Shown piece by piece: positions 26,686-45,046 of a stretch of DNA of 64,000 nt. The DNA comes from DASRDS01 sp035570055 (lineage in GTDB: Bacteria; Gemmatimonadota; Gemmatimonadetes; Gemmatimonadales; Gemmatimonadaceae), in assembly GCA_035570055.1 (NCBI GenBank), contig DATMLM010000017.1, positions 16,968 to 80,967 on the forward strand, read 5' to 3'. A program made the translations under genes and the position numbers. Under the pieces are notes generated by a model. That model made no database searches and was not told the DNA's origin. It saw only the letters and a program-made list of their open reading frames with translations. The number at the start of each line of letters is the position of its first letter. Positions within the stretch are counted from its first letter, which is position 1.

Positions 26686-27719
26686 CGCCGGATGACCCAT
26701 TCGGCGACCGCCATCGCGCAGACGAGCACCAGGAGCACAGACATCAGCGCGCGATCACCGGCTCTACCCTCACTGGGACCGAACGTCGCGCCATAGGCAC
26801 CGGAGCCGGCGAATTCGCGGAGGGCGGAATCCGGCATCGGCGCCGTGTCTCCCGATCCGCCGCATGGCCGGTCGGTCAGCGCCGAGCGTAGCCGGTCGGC
26901 CTCGCGGCCCCCGGGCATCCCGATCGCGATGTCGCGCTCGCAGCTATCGGCGAGTGGGCGTTCGACCGCGGCCGGCACGCCATCAACCCAGCGCGCGATG
27001 ACATTGCCATCCGGGGCATGATACGCGCGGGCGCGAGTGAACGGAGCGACCGCAACGACACCATCCCTGATCACGGCGCCGATGGTATCAATGGCGCCAG
27101 TGGGTGGCACCCAATGCACGATTGCATGGCGCTCTGGCGCCAGTGACGCCGCGACACGGACGACGTGAATCGCCGCCGGCCACTGGGCCCGGATTGCCGA
27201 CGTTGCCGCGTCAACTGAGGATGTCGCGAACGGGGAGATGACAGTGAGCTCCACCGAGTCCGCGCGGAGGCGACCCGCCACGCGTCGCGCGGCGATGAGT
27301 GCTGCCGAGAGCGAGCTCGCATGACTCAGCCGGACAAGCGAATCGGTGACGATGTGCGCTGCCGTGTCGAACGCGATCATCACGTCGGGTCCGCGGTCAT
27401 AGTGCGCGGCCGTGTCGAGCGCTGCCCGCGCCGAGAGGTCCACCGCGACGATGCGGGTGAACGGCGCACGGCGGGCACCGAGCGCCGGCCCGGCGAACGC
27501 GAGGCCGGCAAGGAGGATCGTCGCGACTCGGAGGGCGAGCAGCCGGCGATCTTGGGGCCACGTCTCGCGGCGGCGGACGACGGACGGCGCCGGCGGAACA
27601 AACCGAGCCGTCGGCAAGCGCGACGCCGGCGGAGGGCGGAGAACCAGCAGATGGAGCGCCGTCACCGCGGCCGCAACGGCAAACGCCGCCGCGAGGAAGC
27701 CTGGCGCGGCGAGTGTCAC
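26682..27719 (-). CDS. BatA-like membrane protein (N-terminal BatA domain)
   Basis: 345 residues from the GTG at 27717-27719. The N-terminal 90 residues have the BatA pattern: a first helix ending near HLLVLRPPP, then RLPTARFVPP, then a second helix (LALRVATILLAGLAFAGPAL). The middle is a VWA-like fold with a degenerate metal site (VAVDLSAR in place of DxSxS), and one helix closes the chain (LMSVLLVLVCAMAVAEWVI). It is likely the membrane partner acted on by MoxR. The in-frame stretch before 27719 is inside DUF58 and is excluded. Confidence 0.7.
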   Translation of the reverse strand: MTLAAPGFLAAAFAVAAAVTALHLLVLRPPPASRLPTARFVPPAPSVVRRRETWPQDRRLLALRVATILLAGLAFAGPALGARRAPFTRIVAVDLSARAALDTAAHYDRGPDVMIAFDTAAHIVTDSLVRLSHASSLSAALIAARRVAGRLRADSVELTVISPFATSSVDAATSAIRAQWPAAIHVVRVAASLAPERHAIVHWVPPTGAIDTIGAVIRDGVVAVAPFTRARAYHAPDGNVIARWVDGVPAAVERPLADSCERDIAIGMPGGREADRLRSALTDRPCGGSGDTAPMPDSALREFAGSGAYGATFGPSEGRAGDRALMSVLLVLVCAMAVAEWVIRR

Positions 27720-27730
27720 GGCAACCGTAA

Positions 27731-28594
27731 CTAGGGCGAGGCGACGATCCGCCGCACCGCATGCTCGGCCGGCTCGTCGGTCGTCGTCATGACATACGTT
27801 GCGCTGGCCGCACGCCAATCTCGGGCGATCGAGGTTCGCCACGCCGCGAATTCGCGATCATATGCCGCGCGGGCCGCGCCAACGAGCGGTCGGCGCATCG
27901 TGGGATCCTCGGGGTCCTCGACCGACACATCGCGCATCGGCGGCGCCAATTCCTCGGCGGCCACGACGTGGATCGCATGGACCTCGCCGCCGACCGCTCG
28001 TGCCGCCGCCAACGTCGCGGCAAGATCCTGGGCGTCCGTCAGGTAATCCGAGATCATCACGACACGCGCTCCGCGCGCGATCGTCACGGCGGCCGAGATC
28101 AGCCGCTCGAGCGACACCGCTCCCTTCGGCTCCACGGCGCTCAGCGCGTCGGCGAGCTCGGTGACGATGCTCCGGCGCGTACGGGGCGGGAGTGCGAGCG
28201 CCGCGGGCGCGAGCAAGAGACCCACGGGATCGCCGGCCGCATGCGCGATCGACGCGAGCGCCAGTGCCAGTCGCCGCGCGTGGTGCCACTTGGCCAGCGT
28301 CTGCGTCGGGAATGCCATCGACGCCGAGGTGTCGACCGCGAAGATCGTGGGCAGCAGGGCGTGATCGTCGCTCAGCCGAACAAACGCGCGGTCGCTCCGC
28401 GCGAGCAGCTTCCAGTCGATCCGCCGCGGATCATCGCCCTGGGCGTACGGCCGATACTCGGTGAACTCGGCGGCCGAACCGCGACGCCTGGAGCGATGCA
28501 CGCCGTGCGCCGCGGCCGGCACGCGCCGCCTCGCGGGCCAGCGGACGCCACGGACCGCGTCCAGCAATGTCGCGTCCGACGTCATGTTCGTCAT
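27731..28594 (-). CDS. DUF58 (VWA-like) protein
   Basis: 287 residues. EYRPYAQGDDPRRIDWKLLA is the DUF58 signature, and VDTSASMAF is a MIDAS-type DxSxS metal site. In other bacteria DUF58 proteins work with MoxR AAA+ ATPases in assembly or maturation of envelope complexes. Follows MoxR with an ATGA overlap. Confidence 0.87.
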   Translation of the reverse strand: MTNMTSDATLLDAVRGVRWPARRRVPAAAHGVHRSRRRGSAAEFTEYRPYAQGDDPRRIDWKLLARSDRAFVRLSDDHALLPTIFAVDTSASMAFPTQTLAKWHHARRLALALASIAHAAGDPVGLLLAPAALALPPRTRRSIVTELADALSAVEPKGAVSLERLISAAVTIARGARVVMISDYLTDAQDLAATLAAARAVGGEVHAIHVVAAEELAPPMRDVSVEDPEDPTMRRPLVGAARAAYDREFAAWRTSIARDWRAASATYVMTTTDEPAEHAVRRIVASP

Positions 28595-29598
28595 ACGCGC
28601 ACGTCGCTCGACGGCGGTTTGATCGTGTCGAGCAACTCGGCGACGATGCGCTCCGAGGTCACGCCCTCGGCCTCGGCCGCGAACGTCGGCAAGATCCGGT
28701 GCCGGAGCACGGGCAGCGCGACGCGCCGGATATCCCCAGGCGACACCGCAAATCGGCCTTGTAAGAGCGCGTGGGCCTTCGCACCCAGGATGAGCGCTTG
28801 GCCAGCGCGCGGTCCGGCACCCCAGCGCACATGGCGCTTGACGATCGCCGGTGCGTGGGGCTCATCCGGGCGCGTCGAGCGCACCAACGCGTTCGCGTAC
28901 CGAAGCGCCGGCTCGGCGGCCGGGATATCTCGTGCGAGTCGTTGCAGGGCAAGGGCGTCTTCACCCGACAGCACCGGCGATAACGGGCGCGATGGAGCGC
29001 CGGTGGTCGAGCGCAAGATCGCCAATTCGTCCGCCTCGGCCGGATATCCCACACGAATATCGAACAAGAAGCGATCGAGCTGGGCCTCGGGCAACGGATA
29101 CGTGCCCTCCTGCTCGATGGGGTTCTGCGTCGCCAAAACAAAAAACGGCGACGGGAGTGCTCGCGTCTCGCCAGAGGCGGTGACCCGCGCCTCTTGCATG
29201 GCTTCCAACAGGGCGGCTTGCGTGCGTGGCGGCGTGCGGTTGATCTCGTCGGCCAGAATGATGTTGGCGAAGACCGGCCCGGGCACGAAGCGGAAGGTGC
29301 GACGGCCACTCGCCTGGTCTTCTTCCATCACCTCGGTCCCCGTGATGTCGGAGGGCACGAGATCAGGCGTGAACTGGATGCGCCGAAAGTCGAGATGGGT
29401 CGCCTCGGCGATCGACCGGATCATGAGCGTCTTGGCGAGCCCCGGCACGCCGACCAGGAGCGCATGGCCGCCGGCGATGAGCGCGATCAGAATCTCGTCG
29501 AGCACCGGGTCCTGGCCGAGGATGCGCGATGCGACCTGGCGCCGCAGCTCGACCGCCGCTTCCAGCAGCTGGTCGCGCTCCGTGGTGATCCCGGTCAT
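28591..29598 (-). CDS. MoxR-family AAA+ ATPase
   Basis: 335 residues. Walker A is GVPGLAKT, Walker B is IILADEINR, sensor 1 is LATQNP in FFVLATQNPIEQEGTYPLPE, and the lid carries RRVALPVLRHR. Chaperone-like ATPase paired with the DUF58 and BatA-like proteins next to it. The start ATG (29596-29598) overlaps the preceding stop; an upstream in-frame ATG would add nine residues inside that gene. Confidence 0.92.
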   Translation of the reverse strand: MTGITTERDQLLEAAVELRRQVASRILGQDPVLDEILIALIAGGHALLVGVPGLAKTLMIRSIAEATHLDFRRIQFTPDLVPSDITGTEVMEEDQASGRRTFRFVPGPVFANIILADEINRTPPRTQAALLEAMQEARVTASGETRALPSPFFVLATQNPIEQEGTYPLPEAQLDRFLFDIRVGYPAEADELAILRSTTGAPSRPLSPVLSGEDALALQRLARDIPAAEPALRYANALVRSTRPDEPHAPAIVKRHVRWGAGPRAGQALILGAKAHALLQGRFAVSPGDIRRVALPVLRHRILPTFAAEAEGVTSERIVAELLDTIKPPSSDVRV

Positions 29599-31416
29599 TG
29601 CCGCCACCGGACGGTGAACCTCCACACGTGGACAGAGTCGGGATACCGCGCGCGCAGCGAGTCGAGCAACGCGGGCTCCGGCGGGGAAAAGACGCCGTGA
29701 CCGGTGACCACGACGCGCACATCACGCGCGGTGATCTGGCGCAAGACGCTGTCGGTGTGACCGGCGGTATCGTCGAAGAATTCGTACATGGTCCGCGTTG
29801 GGTTCTCGAGCCCTGTCATAAAGTACGCTTCGGGCGCGTCGAGCATGGCGTAGAGATAACCATCGGTCGCATGATGGTGTACCGTATCTACGAACGCCCC
29901 GGCCCCGGCGCTGTCCGCCGGGTAGACACGCAAGCCGCCGCGCGGGAACGCCAGGCGCGACGACCCGCCGACCGCGACCCGCGTGGCGCCAAAGACGAGG
30001 TACATGCCGAGCGTCGCCGTGGCGATCCACGGCGAGATCGGGCGCCCCCACACGGCCAGAAGCGCCAGCACGGCGAGGAGCACCAGCGGCGCGACGTAGT
30101 AGAAATACAGATCGTTGTAGTACGGAAACCCGATCAGGGAGCACAACGCGGCCACCGTGATGGCCGCGAAGGCGGCAACCCGTCGCTCGCGCGGCAGCGA
30201 CGGCCCCGCGCGGCGAACGACCGCGGCGGCGTACGCCAGGGTGACGAGCACAATGGTAGGCGCAACCGAGTCGAGCACCAGCCGGTACGCGATGTTGCTG
30301 TCGCCGGACTGTCCCAGATTGTCGGTGCGTCGGCTCAGGACGACCAGCACAGCGAACACCGCGACGATGAGCGCGGCGATGGTTCGTGCCGTCGCTGGCC
30401 GCCGGGCGCGCGGGCCCGCGACGGCCACCGCGGCCAGTGGGAGAGCCGCCAGCGCCGCGTACAGGTGCGGCTCTCTGGATGCAAACACCAGACGGCGGGT
30501 CGGACCGATCAGCGCCCCCCTGACCAGCGCATCCAGCGCGTGGTGTTGCGCATAGAAGACGACGATGGGCAGGACGCCGATCACGACGCCGGCGCCCAGC
30601 GCCACGACCGGCGCCCACAGGTCGCGCCGGTCGACGCGCTTGGCCCGAGCAGCGGTGGCCGCCAACGCGACGGCGATACCAATAGCCGGCGCGACAAAAT
30701 AGAACAGCGTGCCGGCATCCGGTCGGATACGCACCAGCCACAGCACCGCCAGCAGGAGGACGACGGCCGGCACGACGCCGACCGGCACCGCCGGCACGTT
30801 CCCCTCGTCTGAGGCCATCTCGAGGGCCGTGTACACCGCGACCAGGCCGGCCGCGGCAACGAAGTACAATCCAACGACCTTGAACAAAATGGAGAGGCCG
30901 CCGGCCACCCCCGCGCCGAACATCCATCGCGGACGCCCGGTTTCGGCGAAGTGGAAGAGCGCCAGGAGACCCGCGCTGGCGAAAAACAGGTTGTACCACG
31001 ACGGCATCGCGGCCGGATAGGCGGGCACGCTCCAGACGACCGCCAGCAGCGTGATGCTCGCCGCGGTCACCGGAGCGGCGAAGCGCCGGGCGAGCGCATA
31101 GACAACCGGGATCCAACATGCGACCGCTCCGGCCAGCACCCACCGGAGCACCACGAGGCGAACGCCGAAGATCGCGAACGCGGCCGCGTGGAGGGCGGTC
31201 AACCCACCGGTATAGAGATCGTCGAAATCCCGATGCGGGATCTCGCCGTGGAGGAACCGCTCGGCCGTTTGGCCGAGCAGTCCCTCGTCGGGCGGACCCC
31301 AGCCTCGATCGACGTGCGCCAGGACGAACGCCATCGCCAGCACCCATGTAACGACCAACGGCCCGGAGCGATAGCCCCGGGCCGTTGCCCATGCGCCCGT
31401 CGAAAAGACGGAACGA

Positions 31417-31427
<11 letters not shown>
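29595..31427 (-). CDS. GT-C type membrane glycosyltransferase (PMT/ArnT-like)
   Basis: 610 residues with about a dozen predicted membrane helices and a periplasmic C-terminal domain. The first loop after TM1 carries an acidic pair in GPPDEGLLGQTAERFLHGEI and then HRDFDDLYTG, as expected for the catalytic loop of polyprenyl-phosphate-sugar transferases. Donor and acceptor are unknown. It starts inside the end of rpoC (11 nt overlap), so it is translated from the rpoBC message. Confidence 0.75.
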
Positions 31428-35715
<4,288 letters not shown>

Positions 35716-35718
35716 GAG

Positions 35719-40338
<4,620 letters not shown>

Positions 40339-40392
40339 GTCAGGCTTGGTCCCCGTGTAATGCGGACGTCGGACGGGAGACGGAAGATCGGC

Positions 40393-40414
40393 CGTTCCAA
40401 CGGGTGCTGGAACG
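40393..40414 (-). promoter_or_regulatory. Hairpin in rplL-rpoB gap
   Basis: Inverted repeat CGTTCCA/TGGAACG (7 bp stem, 8 nt loop) in the 124 bp between rplL and rpoB, with no U-tract. In E. coli this gap holds a partial attenuator and an RNase III site that lower rpoBC relative to rplJL; a similar role is plausible but inferred. Confidence 0.4.
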
Positions 40415-40462
40415 ACCTTCCTCCCCCTCCGATCCGACTTGTAACGCCAGTCGGTCGAACAG

Positions 40463-40873
40463 TTACTTCACCTCGACCGTCGCGCCCTGTTCCTCCAACT
40501 TGGCCTTGATCTGTGCCGCCTCGTCCTTTGAGACGCCAGCTTTCACGACCTGCGGTGCGCCGTCGACCAGGTCCTTGGCTTCCTTCAGGCCGAGCGCCGT
40601 GACTTCGCGCACGACCTTGATGACCTGAATCTTCTTCGCGCCCGCTTCCTTGAGCGTGACCGCGAACTCGGTCTGCTCCTCGACGGGTGCCGCCGCCGCG
40701 GCGCCACCACCCGCGCCGCCAGCTGCCGGCGCCGCGCCACCGACTGCGGCGGCGGCGATGGTGACATTGAACTTGGTCTTGAACTTGTCGATCAGGTCAG
40801 CGAGCTCGAAGACCGACATGTTACCGATTGCTTCGAGGATATCGTCGCTGCTGAGCTGCGTTGCGTTAGCCAT
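40463..40873 (-). CDS. rplL: 50S ribosomal protein L7/L12
   Basis: 136 residues. N-terminal dimerisation domain (DDILEAIGNMSVFELADLID), an Ala/Gly-rich hinge at about 45-65, and the C-terminal factor-binding domain (KIQVIKVVREVTALGLKEAK). Multimer on the L10 stalk. Confidence 0.97.
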   Translation of the reverse strand: MANATQLSSDDILEAIGNMSVFELADLIDKFKTKFNVTIAAAAVGGAAPAAGGAGGGAAAAAPVEEQTEFAVTLKEAGAKKIQVIKVVREVTALGLKEAKDLVDGAPQVVKAGVSKDEAAQIKAKLEEQGATVEVK

Positions 40874-40906
40874 TGTCTCGTCTCTCTAAATATAGTACGG
40901 GGAGGG

Positions 40907-41416
40907 TCACCCTTCGCGCTGGGCGCGCAACGCCTCGAGCGCGCCGGCGAACGTGGACAGCACACCGTTGAGCGCGCCGGCGAATCCGGCCAACGGCGAT
41001 TGGAACGCGGCGCCGAGGTTGGCGAGGAGCTGCTCCCGCGACGGCATCGTCGCGAGTTTCGCTATCTGCGCCTTGTCGATCGCCTTGCCATCGAGCAGCC
41101 CGCCTTTGACCCCGGGCTTCTCGAATTCTTTAGCAAAATCGGTCAAAACTTTGGCAGCCGTGACCGGGTCCTTTCCAATCACAATGCCGGTGGGACCCTT
41201 GAGCTTGGTACCCACGAGACCGCTTTGATTCACGGCGCGCAGCGCCAGTGAATTCTTGATAACGACGTACTCGACGCCGCCCTTTCGGAACCGGCGCCGC
41301 AAGTCCGTCATCTGCTTCACGTTCAAGCCCGTGAAGTCAGTGTAGTACAGGGCTTTGGCCCCGACCATCTTCGATTTGAGCTCCGTGACCAGAGCTTCTT
41401 TCTCGGTCTTTTTCAT
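40907..41416 (-). CDS. rplJ: 50S ribosomal protein L10
   Basis: 169 residues with the 23S-binding N-terminal domain (TDLRRRFRKGGVEYVVIKNS) and a C-terminal helix for L7/L12 dimers. It follows rplA by 2 bp, so there is no room for the usual L10 leader binding site directly upstream. Confidence 0.95.
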   Translation of the reverse strand: MKKTEKEALVTELKSKMVGAKALYYTDFTGLNVKQMTDLRRRFRKGGVEYVVIKNSLALRAVNQSGLVGTKLKGPTGIVIGKDPVTAAKVLTDFAKEFEKPGVKGGLLDGKAIDKAQIAKLATMPSREQLLANLGAAFQSPLAGFAGALNGVLSTFAGALEALRAQREG

Positions 41417-41418
41417 AT

Positions 41419-42111
41419 CTATGAGCGATAGGGCGTAATGTCGATCGTGATGCCCGGGCCCATCGTGCTCGAGATCACGACATTCTTGATGTACACGCCC
41501 TTCGCGGCGGCTGGCTTGGAGCGGACGACCGTCTCCATCAGCGCGTTGAAGTTCGTCTGCAGTGCATCGACCGCGAACGAGACCTTGCCGATCGGCGCAT
41601 GCAGGTTGCCGCCCTTATCGACGCGGAACTCGATCTTTCCGGCCTTCGTGTCGCGCACGGCTCGCGCGACGTCGGGCGTCACGGTGCCGGCCTTGGGGTT
41701 CGGCATGAGGCCACGGGGCCCGAGCACGCGGCCGAGTTGGCCCACCTGACCCATCTGGTCCGGGGTCGCGATCATCACGTCGAAATCCATCCAGCCATCC
41801 TTGATCTTCTGGATGTACTCGACGCCGACGAAATCGGCCCCCGCCGCCTGCGCATCGCGGGCCTTGTCGCCGATCGCGATCACGAGCACGCGGACCGACT
41901 TACCGGTGCCGGCCGGCAGCACCACCGTGCCGCGCACGAGCTGGTCGGCGTGGCGCGGGTCGACGCCCAAATGCACCGAGACCTCGACGGTCTCGTCGAA
42001 CTTGGCGAACGCCGACTGCTTGACGAGCTCCAAGGCCGCGTGCGCCGACTGCGGCGCCCCGATCGGCAGCCGCTTTGCCGCGTCCGTGTACTTCTTCCCG
42101 TGCGTGTGCAT
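41419..42111 (-). CDS. rplA: 50S ribosomal protein L1
   Basis: 230 residues starting MHTHGKKYTDAAKRL. The family signature GRVLGPRGLMPNPKAGTVT is present. The start (42109-42111) overlaps the rplK stop (TGATG). The longer frame upstream lies in rplK. Confidence 0.96.
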   Translation of the reverse strand: MHTHGKKYTDAAKRLPIGAPQSAHAALELVKQSAFAKFDETVEVSVHLGVDPRHADQLVRGTVVLPAGTGKSVRVLVIAIGDKARDAQAAGADFVGVEYIQKIKDGWMDFDVMIATPDQMGQVGQLGRVLGPRGLMPNPKAGTVTPDVARAVRDTKAGKIEFRVDKGGNLHAPIGKVSFAVDALQTNFNALMETVVRSKPAAAKGVYIKNVVISSTMGPGITIDITPYRS

Positions 42112-42533
42112 CAGCCCTTGACCTCGATGCCCATCGAACGCGCGGCGCCTGCCACCATCGCTTCGGCCGACTCGATCGTGTCGCAATTCAGGTCTGGCAG
42201 CTTGATCTCCGCGATCTTGCGGATCTGCGCCTTGGTGACTGAGCCCACCTTTTGCTTGTTCGGCGTGCCCGAGCCCTTCTCGACACCCGCCTCTTTCTTC
42301 AGCAAGACCGCCGCGGGCGGCGTCTTGGTGATGAAAGTGAACGACTTGTCACTGAAGATCGTGACTTCGACGGGCAGGATGGTATCCTGGCCCTGCGTGC
42401 GTGCGTTGAACTCCTTCACGAACGCCATGATGTTGATCCCCTGTGGGCCCAGTGCGGTGCCGACAGGGGGTGCCGGATTCGCGCGCCCCGCAGGAATCTG
42501 GAGCTTCACGAATCCCGTAACTTTTTTCGCCAT
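42111..42533 (-). CDS. rplK: 50S ribosomal protein L11
   Basis: 140 residues: VTGFVKLQIPAGRANPAPPV and GPQGINIMAFVKEFNART. Part of the GTPase-associated centre. GAGGGAG precedes the start and is a strong ribosome binding site. Confidence 0.97.
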   Translation of the reverse strand: MAKKVTGFVKLQIPAGRANPAPPVGTALGPQGINIMAFVKEFNARTQGQDTILPVEVTIFSDKSFTFITKTPPAAVLLKKEAGVEKGSGTPNKQKVGSVTKAQIRKIAEIKLPDLNCDTIESAEAMVAGAARSMGIEVKG

Positions 42534-42746
42534 TCGACTCCCTCTCTTAGCGTCGTACCTACGACTCCCACTGTTCTTTTCGCGTCGGCGTGGTCTCCGA
42601 CGGACTACCCCCTACGCAGGCGCCTTCGGCGCACCGCTTACTGCTCAACTCCCGTCCCGAGCCACAACATCCATCGCCGGCCGCACATCAGCGTCGTAAA
42701 TCAGCGCCGCGTTGCTGCGTACGCGGTGGCGCGAAGCGCCCTGTGT
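42534..42746 (-). promoter_or_regulatory. nusG-rplK intergenic leader with three small hairpins
   Basis: 213 bp without a gene. It contains GGCGC-TTC-GCGCC just after the nusG stop (42728-42740), GCGCC-GAA-GGCGC (42620-42632) and GTCGTA-GG-TACGAC close to rplK (42552-42565). The octamer GGGAGTCG occurs twice near the last hairpin, once as part of the rplK ribosome binding site. In E. coli L1 represses translation from a leader in this place; a comparable control site is possible. No U-tract terminator is seen. Confidence 0.45.
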
Positions 42747-43289
42747 TCAGTATGCCTTTAACTGCAAGTAATCCAACTCGACCGACGTGGGCCGGCCGAA
42801 CAGTGAAACCGAGACGCGAACCTTGCCCTTATCCGGCATCACCTCTTCAACAGTCCCGTTGAAATCGGTGAAGGGGCCCTCGGTGATAGCGACCGCCTGA
42901 CCGACCAGGAACGGAATCTCTTCTTTCGGCTCCTCCGGCTCCGCGTCCGTTGCGATGCCGAGCAACCGATTGACCTCGTCGGGCCTAAGCGGCTGCGGAA
43001 GCCGATCATGTCCGACGAACTTGATCACCCCTTGGATGCCGTTGATGGTATGAATCGTTTCCTGATTCATGACCATCTCAACGAGTACATACCCGGGGTA
43101 CATCTTCCGTTCCACATTCACTTTCTTGCCATTCTTGATCTCGACGACTTCCTGCGTCGGGACCAACGCCTGGCGGATCGAGCGGACCTCGGCGGCAGCC
43201 GGGTCCATCTCGATCTTCCGCTGAATCAGCGACCGGACTTTGTTCTCATGTCCGGCGGTCGTCTGAATCGCGTACCAGCGATGCTCCAT
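42747..43289 (-). CDS. nusG: Transcription termination/antitermination factor NusG
   Basis: 180 residues starting MEHRWYAIQTTAGHENKVRS. The NGN domain includes KMYPGYVLVEM, and a C-terminal KOW domain has GPFTDFNGTVEEV. It lies 2 bp after the secE stop; the longer frame upstream overlaps secE. Confidence 0.97.
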   Translation of the reverse strand: MEHRWYAIQTTAGHENKVRSLIQRKIEMDPAAAEVRSIRQALVPTQEVVEIKNGKKVNVERKMYPGYVLVEMVMNQETIHTINGIQGVIKFVGHDRLPQPLRPDEVNRLLGIATDAEPEEPKEEIPFLVGQAVAITEGPFTDFNGTVEEVMPDKGKVRVSVSLFGRPTSVELDYLQLKAY

Positions 43290-43291
43290 GC

Positions 43292-43555
43292 TCAACGCGC
43301 GAACAGCTGCGGAATCCATCGCACCAAGATCGCTTGAAAGGTCACGTCCATCACGGCGATCACGGCGCCGATAAAGAGCGACAAGATCACCACCATCACC
43401 GATAACTGCCGAATCTCCTCAACGCTGGGCCAGGTCACCCGGCGCATTTCGTTGACGATGGCCCGGTAGGTCGACGGGATCGAGTGCACGAACTTCCCGA
43501 CCCGCGCAAACCAGCTTTCCTTGGCCTCACCTGCCCGCGCCACGTCGACGGCCAT
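43292..43555 (-). CDS. secE: Preprotein translocase subunit SecE
   Basis: 87 residues with one C-terminal membrane helix (LSVMVVILSLFIGAVIAVMD) and the conserved amphipathic VNEMRRVTWPSVEEI before it. The usual short single-helix bacterial form. Confidence 0.95.
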   Translation of the reverse strand: MAVDVARAGEAKESWFARVGKFVHSIPSTYRAIVNEMRRVTWPSVEEIRQLSVMVVILSLFIGAVIAVMDVTFQAILVRWIPQLFAR

Positions 43556-43556
43556 G

Positions 43557-43709
43557 CTACTTCGTTTCCTTATGCACGTGGTGCTTGTTGCACCGCGGGC
43601 AATACTTCTTCCACTCGACGCGCTCGGGATGCGTGCGCTTGTTCTTCGTGGTGAAGTAGTTACGGTTTTTGCACTCGTTGCACGCTAGGATGATCTTCTC
43701 GCGAGGCAT
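43557..43709 (-). CDS. rpmG: 50S ribosomal protein L33
   Basis: 50 residues, starting MPREKIILACNECKNRNYFT. Two CxxC pairs (C10/C13 and C37/C40) make it the zinc-binding form. It fits exactly between tuf (5 bp) and secE (1 bp), the usual tuf-rpmG-secE-nusG order. Confidence 0.95.
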   Translation of the reverse strand: MPREKIILACNECKNRNYFTTKNKRTHPERVEWKKYCPRCNKHHVHKETK

Positions 43710-43714
43710 GGCGA

Positions 43715-44908
43715 TTACTTGATGATTTTGGTGACGACACCGGCGCCGACCGTCCGGCCACCCTCACGAATGGCGAACCGCAGACCCTCGTCCATGGCGA
43801 TCGGCGTGATCAACTCAATGGCCATCTGGATATTGTCGCCCGGCATGACCATCTCTGTCCCGGCCGGCAATTCGACAGAGCCAGTGACATCCGTTGTTCT
43901 AAAATAGAACTGCGGACGATAGCCCTTGAAGAACGGCGTGTGCCGCCCGCCCTCTTCCTTGGTCAGCACGTAGACTTCGGCGTCAAAGTGCGTGTGCGGC
44001 GTGATCGAACCCGTCTTCGCCAGCACCATCCCGCGCTCGACATCTTCCTTGCCCAGTCCACGAAGAAGCAGTCCGACGTTGTCGCCCGCCTGGCCATCAT
44101 CGAGAAGCTTTCTGAACATCTCGACGCCGGTAACGACCGTCTTCTTGTCGGAGTTGAACCCGATCAACGCGAGCTCCTCGCCGACCTTCACCTTGCCACG
44201 CTCGATACGACCCGTCGCGACCGTGCCGCGACCCGTGATCGAGAACACGTCTTCGACCGGCATCAGGAACGGCTTGTCGACTTCACGCTTCGGAATCGGG
44301 ATGTACGTATCCAAGGCGGTCATCAGCTCGCCGATCTTCGCGCCCCACTCCGACTTCGGGTCGCCGCTCTCGAGCGCCTTGAGCGCCGAGCCACGGATCA
44401 CCGGGATCTCGTCGCCAGGGAAGTTGTACGCGCTCAACAGCTCGCGGACCTCGAGCTCGACGAGATCCAGCAGCTCTGGATCGTCGACGGCATCGACCTT
44501 GTTCATGAACACGACGATGAACGGCACGTTGACCTGACGGGCGAGCAGGATGTGCTCGCGCGTCTGCGGCATCGGGCCGTCAGCAGCGCTGACCACGAGA
44601 ATGGCGCCGTCCATCTGGGCAGCACCCGTGATCATGTTCTTCACGTAATCGGCGTGACCCGGGCAGTCGACGTGCGCATAGTGCCGCTTGTCGCTCTCGT
44701 ACTCGACGTGCGCGGTCGCGATCGTGATCCCACGCTCGCGCTCTTCCGGTGCCTTATCGATTTGATCAAATGCGACTTTTTGAGCGAGACCCTTGGAGGC
44801 CTGAATCGATGTGATCGCCGCGGTCAACGTCGTCTTTCCATGGTCGACGTGCCCGATCGTTCCCACGTTTACGTGCGGCTTCGTCCGCTCAAACTTTGCC
44901 TTTGCCAT
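43715..44908 (-). CDS. tuf: Elongation factor Tu (copy 2, tRNA/secE locus)
   Basis: 397 residues, full length with GHVDHGKT, DCPGH and NKVD motifs. It lies 37 bp after tRNA-Thr(GGT) and is likely co-transcribed with the four tRNAs. It differs from copy 1 at 24 residues. The DNA match is patchy: 3 mismatches over 150 bp at 44533-44682, but 34 in the last 200 bp of the gene. Confidence 0.98.
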   Translation of the reverse strand: MAKAKFERTKPHVNVGTIGHVDHGKTTLTAAITSIQASKGLAQKVAFDQIDKAPEERERGITIATAHVEYESDKRHYAHVDCPGHADYVKNMITGAAQMDGAILVVSAADGPMPQTREHILLARQVNVPFIVVFMNKVDAVDDPELLDLVELEVRELLSAYNFPGDEIPVIRGSALKALESGDPKSEWGAKIGELMTALDTYIPIPKREVDKPFLMPVEDVFSITGRGTVATGRIERGKVKVGEELALIGFNSDKKTVVTGVEMFRKLLDDGQAGDNVGLLLRGLGKEDVERGMVLAKTGSITPHTHFDAEVYVLTKEEGGRHTPFFKGYRPQFYFRTTDVTGSVELPAGTEMVMPGDNIQMAIELITPIAMDEGLRFAIREGGRTVGAGVVTKIIK

Positions 44909-44945
44909 GACTAATTTGCGTCCAGTGTTAAGTGTCCTACGTCCA

Positions 44946-45018
44946 AGCTCGCGATCGGGATTGAACCGATGACCTCACCCTTACCAAGGGTGCGCTCTAC
45001 CGACTGAGCTACGCGAGC
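44946..45018 (-). tRNA. tRNA-Thr (anticodon GGT)
   Basis: 73 nt cloverleaf. Acceptor GCTCGCG/CGCGAGC, D-arm GCTC...GAGC, anticodon stem CACCC/GGGTG with loop TTGGTAA, T-arm ATCGG-TTCAATC-CCGAT. CCA is not encoded. Confidence 0.95.
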
Positions 45019-45046
45019 ATTTGCTACGCAAACGCTCGCGTAGCTC
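45006..45046. repeat. Perfect 13-bp inverted repeat over the 5' end of tRNA-Thr(GGT)
   Basis: GAGCTACGCGAGC (45006-45018, the first 13 nt of the tRNA read on the other strand) is followed after 15 bp by its exact reverse complement (45034-45046); the spacer contains another GCTACGC. In the precursor RNA the tRNA 5' strand could pair with this upstream copy instead of its own acceptor strand. It may be debris of a duplicated tRNA or a processing/regulatory fold. Confidence 0.6.
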
